DNA of 5,921 nucleotides from Kiloniellales bacterium. GTDB lineage: Bacteria > Pseudomonadota > Alphaproteobacteria > Kiloniellales > JAKSDN01. Position numbers and translations under genes: made by a program. Shown piece after piece: positions 5,742 through 5,921 of this stretch; position 1 is the first letter of the stretch; each line of letters begins with the position of its first letter. Under the pieces are notes generated by a model. It saw only the letters and a program-made list of their open reading frames with translations. It made no database searches and was not told where the DNA came from. The DNA lies in contig JAKSDN010000151.1 in NCBI GenBank assembly GCA_022360075.1, positions 1-5,921 of the forward strand. The letters run 5' to 3'.

Positions 5742-5753
5742 GGACGAGCGTCC
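5742..5753. promoter_or_regulatory. Putative TetR operator 1 (GGACG-N2-CGTCC)
   Basis: GGACG (5742-5746), AG, CGTCC (5749-5753): a perfect 5-bp inverted repeat about 90 bases upstream of the second tetR start. The same arms and spacing recur at 5772-5783. Symmetric sites of this size beside a tetR gene are typical autoregulatory operators. Assignment is by position and symmetry only. Confidence 0.6.
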
Positions 5754-5771
5754 TACTCGGGCATCAAATTA

Positions 5772-5783
5772 GGACGGTCGTCC
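5772..5783. promoter_or_regulatory. Putative TetR operator 2 (GGACG-N2-CGTCC)
   Basis: GGACG (5772-5776), GT, CGTCC (5779-5783), with AT-rich flanks on both sides. Its centre is 30 bp from that of operator 1, about three helical turns, so dimers at both sites would lie on nearly the same DNA face. The gene originally on the right side of this site seems to be missing. Confidence 0.6.
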
Positions 5784-5802
5784 AAATCGGTCAAGGGGCA
5801 GC

Positions 5803-5921
5803 CGCTTTGCGCTCGACGGCGCCTGGATCGACGAAGTCACGCTCCCCCTCTGGGCCTGGGACAGCGGCACGGACGCCGGCACGACCTACGCGGCCGAGAA
5901 CGAAGACATCCAGCCCCGCCA
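5803..5921 (+). pseudogene. Spondin_N-like domain fragment, 5'-truncated and running off the window
   Basis: The plus-strand frame from 5803 encodes DGAWIDEVTLPLWAWDSGTD followed by AGTTYAAENEDIQPR. This resembles the latter part of the Spondin_N domain (F-spondin type), where a W-x-x-x-V-x-x-x-L strand leads to a D-x-GTD-x-G motif and then an N...P segment. Bacterial proteins with this domain are usually secreted or surface proteins. Third codon positions are almost all G or C, which supports real coding DNA. An in-frame TAG at 5770-5772 and the lack of ATG, GTG or TTG in frame before the domain mean there is no usable start. The expected first half of the domain is absent in all three plus frames just upstream. 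The simplest reading is a 5'-truncated remnant joined near 5795-5805. The 3' end is unseen. The domain call is from memory of the motif, without a search. Confidence 0.55.

Noticed and set aside
5755..5921. Minus-strand open frame opposite the spondin-like fragment, ending at a stop near 5755
   Set aside because: It runs through the putative operator 2 and has no recognisable motif; the plus frame has much better third-position G/C and the spondin-like motif.

Overview
The window is GC-rich DNA with strong G/C preference at third codon positions. It is most likely from an alphaproteobacterium. Three things suggest this: a perfect GTTC-N7-GTTC LexA operator (the alphaproteobacterial SOS box) upstream of dinB, intergenic palindromic repeats of a type I associate with alphaproteobacterial genomes, and the look of the proteins. 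No genus can be named from the sequence alone.

Layout. (1) 1-1577, plus strand: the 3' end of a sugar-acid dehydratase gene of the IlvD/Edd family overlaps by one base a complete D-2-hydroxyacid dehydrogenase gene of the CtBP-like branch, probably a catabolic operon. (2) 1578-2113: a 536-base non-coding stretch packed with repeats: a short hairpin at the end of the operon, a degenerate GCGAGCGAAGCGAAGCAAT-type element, two inverted copies of a 46-bp palindromic element, and a perfect 16-bp hairpin with a third matching arm. Its right end holds a -35-like TTGACA and the LexA box. (3) 2114-3361: dinB (DNA polymerase IV). (4) 3362-4508: a TetR-family regulator with an inverted repeat just upstream of its start, then a small VOC (glyoxalase-like) protein. 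The VOC gene lies between two direct copies of a roughly 100-bp repeat, and the left copy supplies the last codons and stop of the tetR gene. (5) 4641-5650, minus strand, convergent: a second TetR regulator followed by a YCII-domain protein, probably one transcript. (6) 5651-5921: the upstream region of the second tetR carries two GGACG-N2-CGTCC palindromes centred 30 bp apart. They are followed by a reading frame that resembles the C-terminal part of a Spondin_N domain but has no start codon and lacks its N-terminal half.

How the genes may work together. The dehydratase and dehydrogenase probably act in one hydroxy-/sugar-acid pathway. dinB is most likely a stand-alone SOS gene. The two tetR units each pair a one-component regulator with a small enzyme-like protein (VOC or YCII), an arrangement often seen in small inducible detoxification or catabolic modules; inducers cannot be read from the sequence. 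I see no CRISPR array, phage gene, transposase, tRNA or rRNA, and no convincing new multi-gene system. The most interesting material is the regulatory and repeat DNA and the truncated spondin-like fragment at the right edge.
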